Shown here: positions 54,362-62,192 of the stretch, piece after piece | How the letters are laid out: each line of letters begins with the position of its first letter | Numbering within the stretch: the first letter of the stretch is position 1 | Origin: Pseudomonas quebecensis | GTDB taxonomy: Bacteria > Pseudomonadota > Gammaproteobacteria > Pseudomonadales > Pseudomonadaceae | Assembly: GCF_026410085.1 (NCBI RefSeq) | Contig: NZ_CP112866.1 | Coordinates: 1,550,001 to 1,614,000 of the forward strand | DNA: 64,000 bases | Direction: 5' to 3' | The notes under the pieces: model-generated | Databases searched by the model: none | What the model was told of the DNA's origin: nothing | The model's input: only the letters and a program-made list of their open reading frames with translations | Program-made: the position numbers and the translations under genes

Positions 54362-54385
54362 ATGGCGGGGTGCCTACCCCGCCAT
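54362..54385. terminator. Perfect hairpin between convergent genes
   Basis: ATGGCGGGGT, loop GCCT, ACCCCGCCAT: a 10-bp perfect stem in the 21-bp gap between the TenA-like gene and the diguanylate cyclase gene, overlapping the end of the latter. There is no long T-run, but its position suggests a bidirectional terminator. Confidence 0.6.
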
Positions 54386-55300
54386 TGCCAGGCGGTTGCG
54401 GCCTTCGCGCTTGGCCACATACAGGGCGTTGTCGGCCCGGCGCAGCACGCTTTCGACCGACTCGGCGGCCAGCAGAGTCGAACAACCCAGGCTTACCGTC
54501 AATTCGATCCGTTTGCCGTCCGCCCAATAGTCCTGGGCCTGCACTGCCTTGCGCAGGCGTTCACCGACCATTGCCGCCGCTTCCCGGCTGGTGTTGGACA
54601 GCAGGATCAGAAACTCTTCCCCGCCGAAGCGAAATACCATGTCCACATTGCGCAATTGCGCTTTGATGGTCGCCGCGACGCTGCGCAGCACGTCATCGCC
54701 GGCGGCGTGGCCGTGGGTGTCGTTGATCGTCTTGAAATGATCGATATCCAGCATCAGCAAGGACAGCGGGCTCATATGCCGACGGGCCATGTCGATTTCT
54801 CGTTGCAGCGTCTGGTCCATGGCGATGCGGTTGCCGGTCTCGGTCAGCGGATCACGCAGGGCACTGCGGGTCGCCGCACGGTAGAGCAGGGCGTTGCGCA
54901 TCGGGTAGAGCAGGGTGGCCAGCAGCGATTCGAGCTGGCCCAGCTCTTCCTCTGTCAGGCGCTGGTTGCGCCGAAAGATCAATTCGCCGAGGTGTTCACC
55001 TTCGTGGCTCAGGCTGTAGCTCACGGAGTGGTGGCCGCGCTGGCCGAATTCCAGGCGCAGGTCGCTGGTTTCGTGACGGTAATGCAGGGCGTCCAGCGGA
55101 ACCAGGCGTTGCACCTCACGAAAGAACACGCCGAGGATGCGCTCGGGTTCCAGGCTGGTCTGCAGTTGCAGGGTCAGTTGCTGGCGCAGTTGAGTAATGG
55201 TCGTAGGGCGTCGAGGAGGCAGAGACGGCTGGCCGAAACCCAGACGTTGCAATTTGGCGCGGTCGAAATCAATTGCGTTGGTCTGGGTAGGAGCTTTCAT
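54374..55300 (-). CDS. Soluble diguanylate cyclase (GGDEF, GAF-like N-terminus)
   Basis: A 308-residue cytoplasmic protein making c-di-GMP. The N-terminal ~135 residues look like a GAF-type sensor (LEPERILGVFFREVQRLVPLDALHY). The C-terminal GGDEF domain has GGEEF at 226-230, so the active site is intact, preceded by an RxxD inhibitory site (RNVD) with the right five-residue spacing. LDIDHFKTINDTHGHAAGD is also standard. It lies head-on to rbdA and the TenA-like gene. Which signal it senses is unknown. Confidence 0.93.
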   Translation of the reverse strand: MKAPTQTNAIDFDRAKLQRLGFGQPSLPPRRPTTITQLRQQLTLQLQTSLEPERILGVFFREVQRLVPLDALHYRHETSDLRLEFGQRGHHSVSYSLSHEGEHLGELIFRRNQRLTEEELGQLESLLATLLYPMRNALLYRAATRSALRDPLTETGNRIAMDQTLQREIDMARRHMSPLSLLMLDIDHFKTINDTHGHAAGDDVLRSVAATIKAQLRNVDMVFRFGGEEFLILLSNTSREAAAMVGERLRKAVQAQDYWADGKRIELTVSLGCSTLLAAESVESVLRRADNALYVAKREGRNRLAMAG

Positions 55301-55573
55301 AAGCGTAGGGCCTCTAAGTGTCTTACAGGCCCGATGAGTGTGGCGAGTGCGAGGGGTCTTGCTGTTCCGTCAGTTACGTAAAACAGGGGAACAGTCTAAA
55401 CCGCTTTGCAGAGGGTTTTAACCCCTGGGCACCGCCGCACGTCGTGTCATCGCTCGACCTGCTTGGAAGAGGTTAGAGCGAGATTCATGCCACTTTGTTT
55501 AAATAAATAAATATCCTTTTAAATCAATGACGCTTCCCTACCGCCCGAGCTGGCGCGCAGCGGGCCACGTCAG

Positions 55574-56716
55574 TTATTTGGCTGCCTGCACGAGCGTATC
55601 GTGGTTGATCTGCGCGACGGACGTCACGCCAGTCAAGGTCATGGCTACGCGCATTTCCTTAGCGAAGATATCCAGCAGGTTCTCTACTCCATGCTGCCCG
55701 TCGGCGGCCAACGCATAGGAGGGCGCGCGGCCCAGCAGGCACGCCTTGGCGCCGAGGGCGAGCATGCGTACCACGTCGAGGCCGGAGCGGATGCCGGAGT
55801 CCACCAGTACCGTCAGGTCATCGCCCACGGCATCGGCAATGGTCGGCAACGCTTTGGCGGTGGACAGCACGCCGTCGAGTTGGCGGCCGCCGTGGTTGGA
55901 TACCACGATGCCATCGGCACCGAAGCTCACCGCGTCCCGGGCATCCTGGGGGTCGAGGATGCCCTTGATGATCATCGGGCCTTTCCAGAACTCGCGGATC
56001 CATTCCAGGTCGCTCCAGCTGATCGATGGGTCGAAATTGCTGGCCAGCCAGCCGATGTAGTCTTCCAGGTGGGTGGGTTTGCCCAGGTACTTGGAGATAT
56101 TGCCCAGGTCATGGGGGCGGCCCATCAGCCCCACATCGAAGGCCCATTGTGGCTTGGTGACGGCCTGCAGCATGCGCCGCGATGCCGCGAACGGCCCGGA
56201 CATGCCCGAGTGGGCATCGCGATAACGCGCGCCCGGCGTGGGCATATCCACAGTAAATACCAGCGTGGTGACCCCGGCTGCCTGTGCGCGTTCCAGCGCA
56301 TTGCGCATAAAACCGCGATCCTTGAGCACATACAGCTGAAACCAGATCGCCTGCGGACTTTGCGAGGCGACTTCTTCAATCGAACACACCGACACCGTCG
56401 ACAGGCAGAACGGGATGCCCTTGTTGGCCGCTGCCTTGGCCGCCTGCACCTCGCCTCGACGGGCGTACATGCCGGTCAGGCCCACCGGGCTCAGGATCAC
56501 CGGCATCGCCAGGGTCTGGCCGAGTACGGTGGTGCTGAGGCTGAGGTTGTCCACATTGCGCAGGATGCGCTGGCGCAGGCTGATGTCGGCCAGGTCCGCG
56601 CTGTTGGCTCGCAGCGTGTGTTCGGCATAGGCACCGCCGTCTATATAGTCGAATAGAAAACGCGGCAATTTGCGCTGCGCGGCGGCGCGGTAGTCGGAGG
56701 CGGACGAAATGATCAT
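55574..56716 (-). CDS. lldD: FMN-dependent L-lactate dehydrogenase
   Basis: A 380-residue flavoenzyme of the alpha-hydroxy-acid oxidase family, membrane-associated, oxidising L-lactate to pyruvate. The N-terminus [20 protein letters not shown] and length are those of LldD. The active-site His275 lies in [12 protein letters not shown], the same number as in E. coli LldD. FMN-binding regions include [20 protein letters not shown] and [16 protein letters not shown]. The start is ATG at 56716, since the codon before it is TTG. Unlike the usual lldPRD operon it stands alone here, divergent from a LysR gene that is a good candidate regulator. Confidence 0.93.
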   Translation of the reverse strand: MIISSASDYRAAAQRKLPRFLFDYIDGGAYAEHTLRANSADLADISLRQRILRNVDNLSLSTTVLGQTLAMPVILSPVGLTGMYARRGEVQAAKAAANKGIPFCLSTVSVCSIEEVASQSPQAIWFQLYVLKDRGFMRNALERAQAAGVTTLVFTVDMPTPGARYRDAHSGMSGPFAASRRMLQAVTKPQWAFDVGLMGRPHDLGNISKYLGKPTHLEDYIGWLASNFDPSISWSDLEWIREFWKGPMIIKGILDPQDARDAVSFGADGIVVSNHGGRQLDGVLSTAKALPTIADAVGDDLTVLVDSGIRSGLDVVRMLALGAKACLLGRAPSYALAADGQHGVENLLDIFAKEMRVAMTLTGVTSVAQINHDTLVQAAK

Positions 56717-56770
56717 CAACAGTCAATCCACAGGGCAAGGTGGCTCCACCATAAGCCAACTTCTGGCATG

Positions 56771-56801
56771 ATAAAAACAACTTTTATTACTGGCTGCCAG
56801 T
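56771..56801. promoter_or_regulatory. Candidate LysR operator dyads between lldD and lysR
   Basis: Two palindromes lie side by side: ATAAAA-N5-TTTTAT at 56771-56787 and ACTGGC-T-GCCAGT at 56789-56801. They sit in the 101-bp gap between the divergent lldD and lysR genes, where a LysR-type activator would bind. Confidence 0.4.
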
Positions 56802-56817
56802 CGCCAAGGGAATACCG

Positions 56818-57714
56818 ATGAACCTCAGAACGTTGCGCGCCTTTGTCGAAGTGGTGCGCCAGGGCGGCTTCTCCCAGGCCGCCGAGGTGGTGTCCCTGAC
56901 CCAATCCACCGTAAGCAAGGCGGTCAGGACCCTGGAGGAGGAGCTGGGCATGCCGCTGCTCAATCGCCTCGGCCATCGTAACCAACTGACAGCTGCCGGC
57001 GAAATTGCCTACCGCCGCGCCCAGGTACTGCTGGCCGAACACAGCGACCTGGTCAGCGAGATCAACGACCTGCGCGGCCTCAAGCGTGGCAGGTTGCGCA
57101 TCGGCCTTCCCCCGGTGGGCTGCGGCGTGCTGTTTGCAACCATGTTCGCCACCTACCGCAGCCGCTACCCGGACATCGACATCGAACTGACCGAATACGG
57201 CAGCAAAAAACTGCGCGAATGCCTGGAAGCGGGGGAGGTGGACCTGGCCGCCTTGCTGCTGCCGGTCGATGACGTGTTCGACTACCAACCAGTGCGTAAT
57301 GAACCGCTGATCGCGGTGCTGCCGCTCAATCACCCCTTGGCCGGGCGCGAACGCATTGACTTCACCGACCTGGCCGACTCGCCCTTCATTTTGTTCGAAG
57401 CTGGCTTCGCCCTGAACGCCAAGATCCTCGCCGCCTGTGAACGCAAAGGCGTTAACCCTCGAGTGACCGCACGCAGCGGGCAGATCGACTTCATCGTCGA
57501 CCTGGTCGCCGCCGGCCTGGGCGTGGCCTTTCTGCCGCGCATGCTGGCGCACAAGCATCAACACGCCGGCATCGCCTTGATCGCACTGGACGAACCGCAC
57601 ACCGACTGGCACATCGCCCTGGCCTGGCGCGCCAATGCCCACTTGCCACCCGCCGCCCGCGCTTGGCTGGACCTGGCCGCCGAACAGCCACTGGGCAGTG
57701 CGCAAAGAATTTAA
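56818..57714 (+). CDS. LysR family transcriptional regulator
   Basis: A 298-residue LTTR. The winged HTH is at residues 1-60 (MNLRTLRAFVEVVRQGGFSQAA, SLTQSTVSKAVRTLEEELG), followed by the linker helix and the effector-binding domain from ~90 (GRLRIGLPPVGCGVLFATMF). The CynR/CbbR-like first strand and typical length support the call. It is divergent from lldD, with two palindromes in the gap, so regulation of lactate use is inferred. The inducer is unknown. Confidence 0.93.
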   Translation: MNLRTLRAFVEVVRQGGFSQAAEVVSLTQSTVSKAVRTLEEELGMPLLNRLGHRNQLTAAGEIAYRRAQVLLAEHSDLVSEINDLRGLKRGRLRIGLPPVGCGVLFATMFATYRSRYPDIDIELTEYGSKKLRECLEAGEVDLAALLLPVDDVFDYQPVRNEPLIAVLPLNHPLAGRERIDFTDLADSPFILFEAGFALNAKILAACERKGVNPRVTARSGQIDFIVDLVAAGLGVAFLPRMLAHKHQHAGIALIALDEPHTDWHIALAWRANAHLPPAARAWLDLAAEQPLGSAQRI

Positions 57715-57737
57715 ACGCTCCGTTTACCAGGCAACGC

Positions 57738-57765
57738 TTGACTTCTCCTTTTCAATCAGTAACAT
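57738..57765 (+). promoter_or_regulatory. Sigma-70 promoter of tRNA-Asn
   Basis: TTGACT (57738-57743), 16-bp spacer, TAACAT (57760-57765). The tRNA starts 10 bp after the -10 hexamer. Confidence 0.7.
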
Positions 57766-57774
57766 ACGGCGCAT

Positions 57775-57850
57775 TCCGCGATAGCTCAGTTGGTAGAGCA
57801 AATGACTGTTAATCATTGGGTCCCTGGTTCGAGTCCAGGTCGTGGAGCCA
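57775..57850 (+). tRNA. tRNA-Asn (GTT)
   Basis: A 76-nt cloverleaf. The acceptor arms TCCGCGA/TCGTGGA pair with one G-T. The D arm GCTCAGTTGGTAGAGC, the anticodon stem AATGA/TCATT with loop CTGTTAA (anticodon GTT at 57808-57810), and the T arm with GGTTCGAGTCC are present. CCA is encoded at the end. The promoter is directly upstream and a terminator directly downstream, so it is a single-gene unit. Confidence 0.97.
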
Positions 57851-57856
57851 GATAGG

Positions 57857-57887
57857 GAAAAGCCTGCAGCGATGCAGGCTTTTTTTT
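57857..57887 (+). terminator. Rho-independent terminator of tRNA-Asn
   Basis: AGCCTGCA, loop GCGA, TGCAGGCT followed by TTTTTTT, with a preceding A-run. It starts 7 bp after the CCA end. Confidence 0.93.
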
Positions 57888-57962
57888 GCCTTGGATTTTT
57901 CCGGCGGAGTCAAAGCTCACAGCATGAACGCGTCTCTAATCCCGCTATGAATGAGCACGGTC

Positions 57963-58775
57963 TTACGTCCTCGCCACCCCCGGCACATCCATGTTGATCT
58001 TGCGCCAGCACGCTTCAGAGAAACTGTAAGCCGAAAAAGCAATCAGCCCCAGGGCCATCACCATCAAGATCAACCACCCAGCGGGTAGATTCTGGAGCGC
58101 ATCCAGTGCCTCTTTCATACCGGGTGGGTCCATGGCTTGATAAGTGGAACCGCTGATGGCCAATAACACGGCAATTTCTAAAAACACCACGCCACGGGCG
58201 ATCAGTCCGAATCGTGAGACGGGGCGCACGTAGCGCATGACATCTTCGTCGGCCTCAAAATATTTTTCGAACGATGCCTTCCAGCCCTTGATGATGTGAG
58301 CAATGCCCACTCCGAGCGGAATGAGGGCGATCAGGTACACCAGCATGTTCGAGTGTTCCCATGACAACAGATGGGACAGCCAGTCTTTGGCCTGCCCTGT
58401 GGAATTGCCCGAGCTTTTAATGCCGCTTATCAGTAGACCCAGCGCAAAAAACGCCAGAGCGCCATTGACCATCCCCCCGGCAAATAAACCGGTTCGAATC
58501 ACCAGGCCTTTGAATTCCTTGCCGTGATGATCGACGTCACGGGTAGCCTGCAGCACGCGCCAACACGCGAATGAGAGCAGGCCTGCTACCACAATCCCAA
58601 TTAAAAAATAGCCGAACGGTTGGCTGAGCACGGCTTCCAGGCTCTTGTGGCTATCCTTGGGTTTGGTCGAATCCTGGGCTGCCAGCAGTGCGAAGATACC
58701 GATGATCAGATACAGCACGCCCCGGGCGGCATAGCCTCCTCGAGCAAGTATCACAAGACTGTTTTGCGCTGACAT
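57963..58775 (-). CDS. DUF1206 membrane protein
   Basis: A 270-residue inner-membrane protein with about six helices arranged as three DUF1206 repeats. Each starts with a similar ARxGYAARGVLYLIIG-type sequence: LARGGYAARGVLYLIIGIFAL near residue 8, LVIRTGLFAGGMVNGALAFFAL near 95, and SRFGLIARGVVFLEIAVLLAI near 185. Function unknown. The start at 58775 is supported by TCAGGAATCC; a start 147 bp upstream adds unconserved sequence. It is divergent from the ABC exporter gene. Confidence 0.9.
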   Translation of the reverse strand: MSAQNSLVILARGGYAARGVLYLIIGIFALLAAQDSTKPKDSHKSLEAVLSQPFGYFLIGIVVAGLLSFACWRVLQATRDVDHHGKEFKGLVIRTGLFAGGMVNGALAFFALGLLISGIKSSGNSTGQAKDWLSHLLSWEHSNMLVYLIALIPLGVGIAHIIKGWKASFEKYFEADEDVMRYVRPVSRFGLIARGVVFLEIAVLLAISGSTYQAMDPPGMKEALDALQNLPAGWLILMVMALGLIAFSAYSFSEACWRKINMDVPGVART

Positions 58776-58901
58776 TCGATGGATTCCTGAGATCTGATTC
58801 AAGAGCAGACCCTTCTTGCCGGGAGGGGTTCTATCCCGATACGCCCTCAAGCCATCCTTTAAATGCCAGAATCCCCTCACTAGACCGTTCTGGAGAACCC
58901 C

Positions 58902-60755
58902 ATGCTTCGCGTATTCGAACAACGGCTCGACCCTTTCCCGCCCGACGAGACTCCCCCGCCTCCGGAAGGCCTGGCGCGATTTTTATGGGCCTGCACCCGT
59001 GGTGCCCGTGGTTATATCGTCGTGCTCGCGCTGCTCAGCGCCGGTGTGTCGATTTACGAGGCCTGGCTGTTTTCTTTTCTCGGACAGGTCGTGGACCTGC
59101 TGTCGACCTGGCAAGCCGGCGGCGATGCAGCCGGGCAGGAAAGCCGGGTGCTGTGGGGGATCGGTATCGTGCTGGTGACCAGTATCGGCCTGGTTGCGCT
59201 GCGCACGATGGTGCAGCACCAGATATTGGCGATCAATCTGCCGTTGCGGCTGCGTTGGGATTTCCATCGACTGATGCTGCGACAGAGCCTTTCCTTTTTC
59301 TCCGATGAGTTCTCCGGCCGCGTCACCACTAAGGTAATGCAGACGGCGCTGTCGGTACGCGAGGTGCTGTTCACCCTGATCGAGATGGCGCCTGGAATCG
59401 GCGTGTACTTCATCGCGCTTATCACGCTGGCCGGCGGCTTTGATCCCAAATTGATGCTGCCTTTCATTGGCTGGTTGGCGTTATTCGGCCTGGCCATGTG
59501 GTACTTCGTGCCGCGCCTGGGCAAAGTCGGGCAGGAACAGGCCAATGCGCGGTCATCAATGACCGGGCGCATTTCTGACGCCTACACCAACATCACCACC
59601 GTGAAGTTGTTCTCCCACTCAAAGCGTGAGGCGCATTTCGCGCGCGCGGCGATGGAGGATTTCAAGCAGACCGGCTTTCGCCAGATGCGCCTGGTCAGTC
59701 AGTTCGAGATCGTCAATCAGGCATTGGTGGTCGCGCTGATCATGGGCGCGGGCGGTTATGCCCTATGGCTGTGGCACCAAGGCGAAGTCGGCACCGGCGC
59801 GGTAGCGGCAATTACCGCCATGGCGCTGCGCGTCAACGGCATGTCGCACTGGATCATGTGGCAGATGACCTCGCTGTTCGAAAATATCGGCACCGTGCAG
59901 GATGGCATGCAAACCTTGACCCGCGGGCCCAAGGTGCAGGACGCGCCGGACGCCGCCACGCTGGTCACCAGCGGCGGCGCGGTGACCTTCGACAATGTGA
60001 GCTTCAATTACAACGGCGAACGCCAGGTCCTCGACGGCCTGAGCCTGAACATCCGCCCAGGCGAAAAGATCGGCCTGGTAGGGCGTTCCGGCGCCGGTAA
60101 ATCCACGCTCATCAACCTGTTGTTGCGCTTCTATGACGTGGACAAGGGGCAGATCTGCATCGATGGGCAAAATATCGCGCAGGTCACCCAGGACAGCCTG
60201 CGCAGCGCTATCGGCATGGTCACCCAGGACACGTCCCTGCTGCACCGCTCGATTCGCGACAACATCGCCTATGGGCGCCCCGACGCGACCGATGAGCAAA
60301 TCCGCAGTGCTGCGGCCAGTGCCCAGGCCGACGGTTTCATCAGCCAACTGAGCGATAAGCAAGGTCACTCTGGCTACGACACGCTGGTTGGCGAGCGTGG
60401 CATCAAGCTGTCCGGCGGCCAGCGTCAACGGGTCGCCATTGCCCGAGTGATGCTCAAGAACGCTCCGATCCTGCTGCTTGACGAGGCCACCAGCGCGCTG
60501 GATTCAGAAGTGGAAGTCGCCATCCAGGAAAGCCTCGATGAAATGATGAAGGGCAAGACCGTCATTGCCATCGCCCATCGGCTGTCGACGATTGCGGCCA
60601 TGGACAGGCTTATCGTCATGGATAACGGCCGTATCATCGAGCAAGGCACCCACGCTGAACTGCTCAGGAAGAACGGCACGTATGCGCGCTTATGGCACCA
60701 CCAGAGCGGCGGGTTTCTGGGGGAGGATCAGGGGGTGGCCGAGACCACTGAATAG
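58902..60755 (+). CDS. ABC transporter, fused permease/ATPase
   Basis: A 617-residue half-exporter of the inner membrane. The transmembrane domain (~residues 35-330) starts after a Pro-rich leader (FPPDETPPPPEG). The ATPase domain has Walker A GRSGAGKST, Q-loop GMVTQDTSLLHR, signature LSGGQRQRVAIARV, Walker B ILLLDEATSALDSE and H-loop IAHRLSTIAAMD. All catalytic residues are present. The substrate is unknown; similar proteins are often called multidrug or lipid exporters. It is divergent from DUF1206 and 169 bp upstream of hsp20. Confidence 0.93.
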   Translation: MLRVFEQRLDPFPPDETPPPPEGLARFLWACTRGARGYIVVLALLSAGVSIYEAWLFSFLGQVVDLLSTWQAGGDAAGQESRVLWGIGIVLVTSIGLVALRTMVQHQILAINLPLRLRWDFHRLMLRQSLSFFSDEFSGRVTTKVMQTALSVREVLFTLIEMAPGIGVYFIALITLAGGFDPKLMLPFIGWLALFGLAMWYFVPRLGKVGQEQANARSSMTGRISDAYTNITTVKLFSHSKREAHFARAAMEDFKQTGFRQMRLVSQFEIVNQALVVALIMGAGGYALWLWHQGEVGTGAVAAITAMALRVNGMSHWIMWQMTSLFENIGTVQDGMQTLTRGPKVQDAPDAATLVTSGGAVTFDNVSFNYNGERQVLDGLSLNIRPGEKIGLVGRSGAGKSTLINLLLRFYDVDKGQICIDGQNIAQVTQDSLRSAIGMVTQDTSLLHRSIRDNIAYGRPDATDEQIRSAAASAQADGFISQLSDKQGHSGYDTLVGERGIKLSGGQRQRVAIARVMLKNAPILLLDEATSALDSEVEVAIQESLDEMMKGKTVIAIAHRLSTIAAMDRLIVMDNGRIIEQGTHAELLRKNGTYARLWHHQSGGFLGEDQGVAETTE

Positions 60756-60768
60756 GCCTGTCCACCAC

Positions 60769-60784
60769 GCCCCTTCCGAGGGGC
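60769..60784 (+). terminator. Weak hairpin after the ABC transporter gene
   Basis: GCCCCT, loop TCCG, AGGGGC. The 6-bp stem has no immediate T-run, so this is a weak terminator candidate. Confidence 0.3.
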
Positions 60785-60828
60785 CGAACAGCCAGCCATC
60801 TGCCGCGAAAAATTTTTTTTGGTCGGCG

Positions 60829-60856
60829 CTTGAAATTTTTCCCCCTGAACCTACTT
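60829..60856 (+). promoter_or_regulatory. Candidate sigma-32 promoter of hsp20
   Basis: CTTGAA (60829-60834), 14-bp spacer, ACCTACTT (60849-60856). The -35 is exact and the -10 matches 5 of 8 positions of CCCCATTT. It lies 69 bp before the hsp20 start, with a ~60-nt leader. Confidence 0.45.
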
Positions 60857-60924
60857 AGGTTTTACGCGATGCCGAATACGGGTCGCGTATCAAATCACTT
60901 GGAGAAAACTCAGGAGATTTTGCA

Positions 60925-61383
60925 ATGGCTACTACTCTCTCGTTGGCCCCACTGTTCCGCCACTCCGTTGGCTTTGACCGTTTCAACGACCTTTTTGAAT
61001 CGGCGCTTCGCAGCGAGGCCGGTACCACGTACCCACCCCATAACGTCGAAAAGCACGGTGATGACCACTATCGGATCGTTATCGCAGCTGCCGGCCTGGT
61101 GGAGGACGACCTGGAGATCCAGGTAGAAAAAGGTGTGTTGACCGTCGCCGGCGGCAAGCGCGAACACGATGAAAACGTCACCTACTTGCACCAAGGTATC
61201 GCCCAGCGCGCGTTCCGCTTGTCGTTCCGCCTGGTCGACCACATCGAAGTGCAGGGCGCGCAGCTCTCCAATGGCTTGTTGAGCATTGATCTGCTCAGAG
61301 TCGTGCCGGAGGAAGCCAAGCCTAAGCGTATTGCGATTGGCGGTGCGAGCAAGGCTGACGTGAAGTCGATCAGCGAGCAGTAA
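60925..61383 (+). CDS. Small heat shock protein Hsp20 (IbpA type)
   Basis: A 152-residue alpha-crystallin-domain chaperone holding unfolded proteins in the cytoplasm. It has the IbpA-type N-terminus SLAPLFRHSVGFDRFNDLFES, the alpha-crystallin core (~35-125: YPPHNVEKHGDDHYRIVIAAAG, VEKGVLTVAGGKR), and the C-terminal PKRIAIGG with the I-x-I/V motif. A sigma-32-like promoter lies upstream, and CAGGAG serves as the ribosome-binding site. A ROSE thermometer was sought in the leader but not convincingly found. A strong bidirectional terminator follows. Confidence 0.95.
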   Translation: MATTLSLAPLFRHSVGFDRFNDLFESALRSEAGTTYPPHNVEKHGDDHYRIVIAAAGLVEDDLEIQVEKGVLTVAGGKREHDENVTYLHQGIAQRAFRLSFRLVDHIEVQGAQLSNGLLSIDLLRVVPEEAKPKRIAIGGASKADVKSISEQ

Positions 61384-61393
61384 TACAGCAATG

Positions 61394-61426
61394 AATAAAG
61401 GCGCTCTTCGGAGCGCCTTTATTTTT
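61394..61426. terminator. Bidirectional terminator between hsp20 and tetR
   Basis: AATAAAGGCGCTC, loop TTCG, GAGCGCCTTTATT then T-run: a 13-bp perfect stem. Its right side overlaps the last codons of the convergent tetR gene. Confidence 0.93.
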
Positions 61427-62069
61427 CGCAACCCACTTCACGCTCAGCGGGCGCCACGGTAGAGGCCGCGACGTCCCACGTCACCAGCAGTTGGCTGATT
61501 GCTGCATCGAGTCTTGCATGGGGCACGTTATCCCGCGCCAGGATCGACACCCCCTGCAAAAAACTGTCAAACACGCTCGCCATCACCGCAGCCTCGGTCG
61601 TCTGAGGCAACTCGCCATCACGCACAGCCCGTTCCACACACGCCACAATCCCGGCCCGCGTGCGCAACCTCGACTGGCTAAGCGCATTCGCCACCCGCGC
61701 GTTCTCCGGGCTTGGCGCGCTCATCACGCCGAGCGCCACCATGCAGCCCTTGGGGTGGCCGTCTTCGCATTGCATGCGTACCGATTGGCGCAGTGCGGTT
61801 TCGATGGCTTGGCGCGGCGACAGGGATTCGTCCCACAGGCATTCGGTAACTTGGGCGTAGGTGGCCAGGTAGCGCTGCACGCACTCCTCGAACAATGCTT
61901 CTTTAGAGCCGAAGGCGGCGTAAAAACTGGGCGCGGAAATACCGCCGCCCAGTCCGGCCTTGAGCTGGGCCAGGGAAGTGGCGTCATAGCCGTGCTGCCA
62001 GAACAGATGCAGGGCCTGTTCCACGGCCTGTTCACGGTCAAAACTACGCGGGCGGCCCATTTGTGCCAT
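61419..62069 (-). CDS. TetR/AcrR family regulator
   Basis: A 216-residue repressor-type protein. The N-terminal HTH lies at ~residues 5-50 (RPRSFDREQAVEQALHLFWQHGYDATSLAQLKAGLG, then PSFYAAFGSKEALF). The C-terminal ligand domain resembles the YdhM/RutR-like group with GCMVALGVMSAPSPE. The start at 62069 has AAAGGAG 9 bp upstream. It is divergent from an MFS efflux gene, with a pair of operator-like repeats between them, so it very likely controls both. The inducer is unknown. Confidence 0.93.
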   Translation of the reverse strand: MAQMGRPRSFDREQAVEQALHLFWQHGYDATSLAQLKAGLGGGISAPSFYAAFGSKEALFEECVQRYLATYAQVTECLWDESLSPRQAIETALRQSVRMQCEDGHPKGCMVALGVMSAPSPENARVANALSQSRLRTRAGIVACVERAVRDGELPQTTEAAVMASVFDSFLQGVSILARDNVPHARLDAAISQLLVTWDVAASTVAPAEREVGCEK

Positions 62070-62092
62070 GTGGCGTCTCCTTTGCAAAACGA

Positions 62093-62170
62093 GATAAATA
62101 CTAGTCGATACATAAGTCGTTGACAACGCGTTGCGGTCCCCTGCAACATTTGTATCGATCAGTATCTAAA
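62093..62170. promoter_or_regulatory. Paired TetR operator-like sites
   Basis: TGTATCGACTAGTATTTATC on the minus strand (62093-62112) and TGTATCGATCAGTATCTAAA on the plus strand (62151-62170) match at 15 of 20 positions. Each has two GTAT words ten bases apart. The copies face away from each other in the tetR-MFS gap, one next to each gene. Confidence 0.6.
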
Positions 62171-62192
62171 TCCGTTCCACAAGGAGTTTCCC

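Noticed and set aside
60857..60924. ROSE-type RNA thermometer before hsp20
   Set aside because: No U(U/C)GCU partner for the CAGGAG Shine-Dalgarno sequence could be found with confidence.
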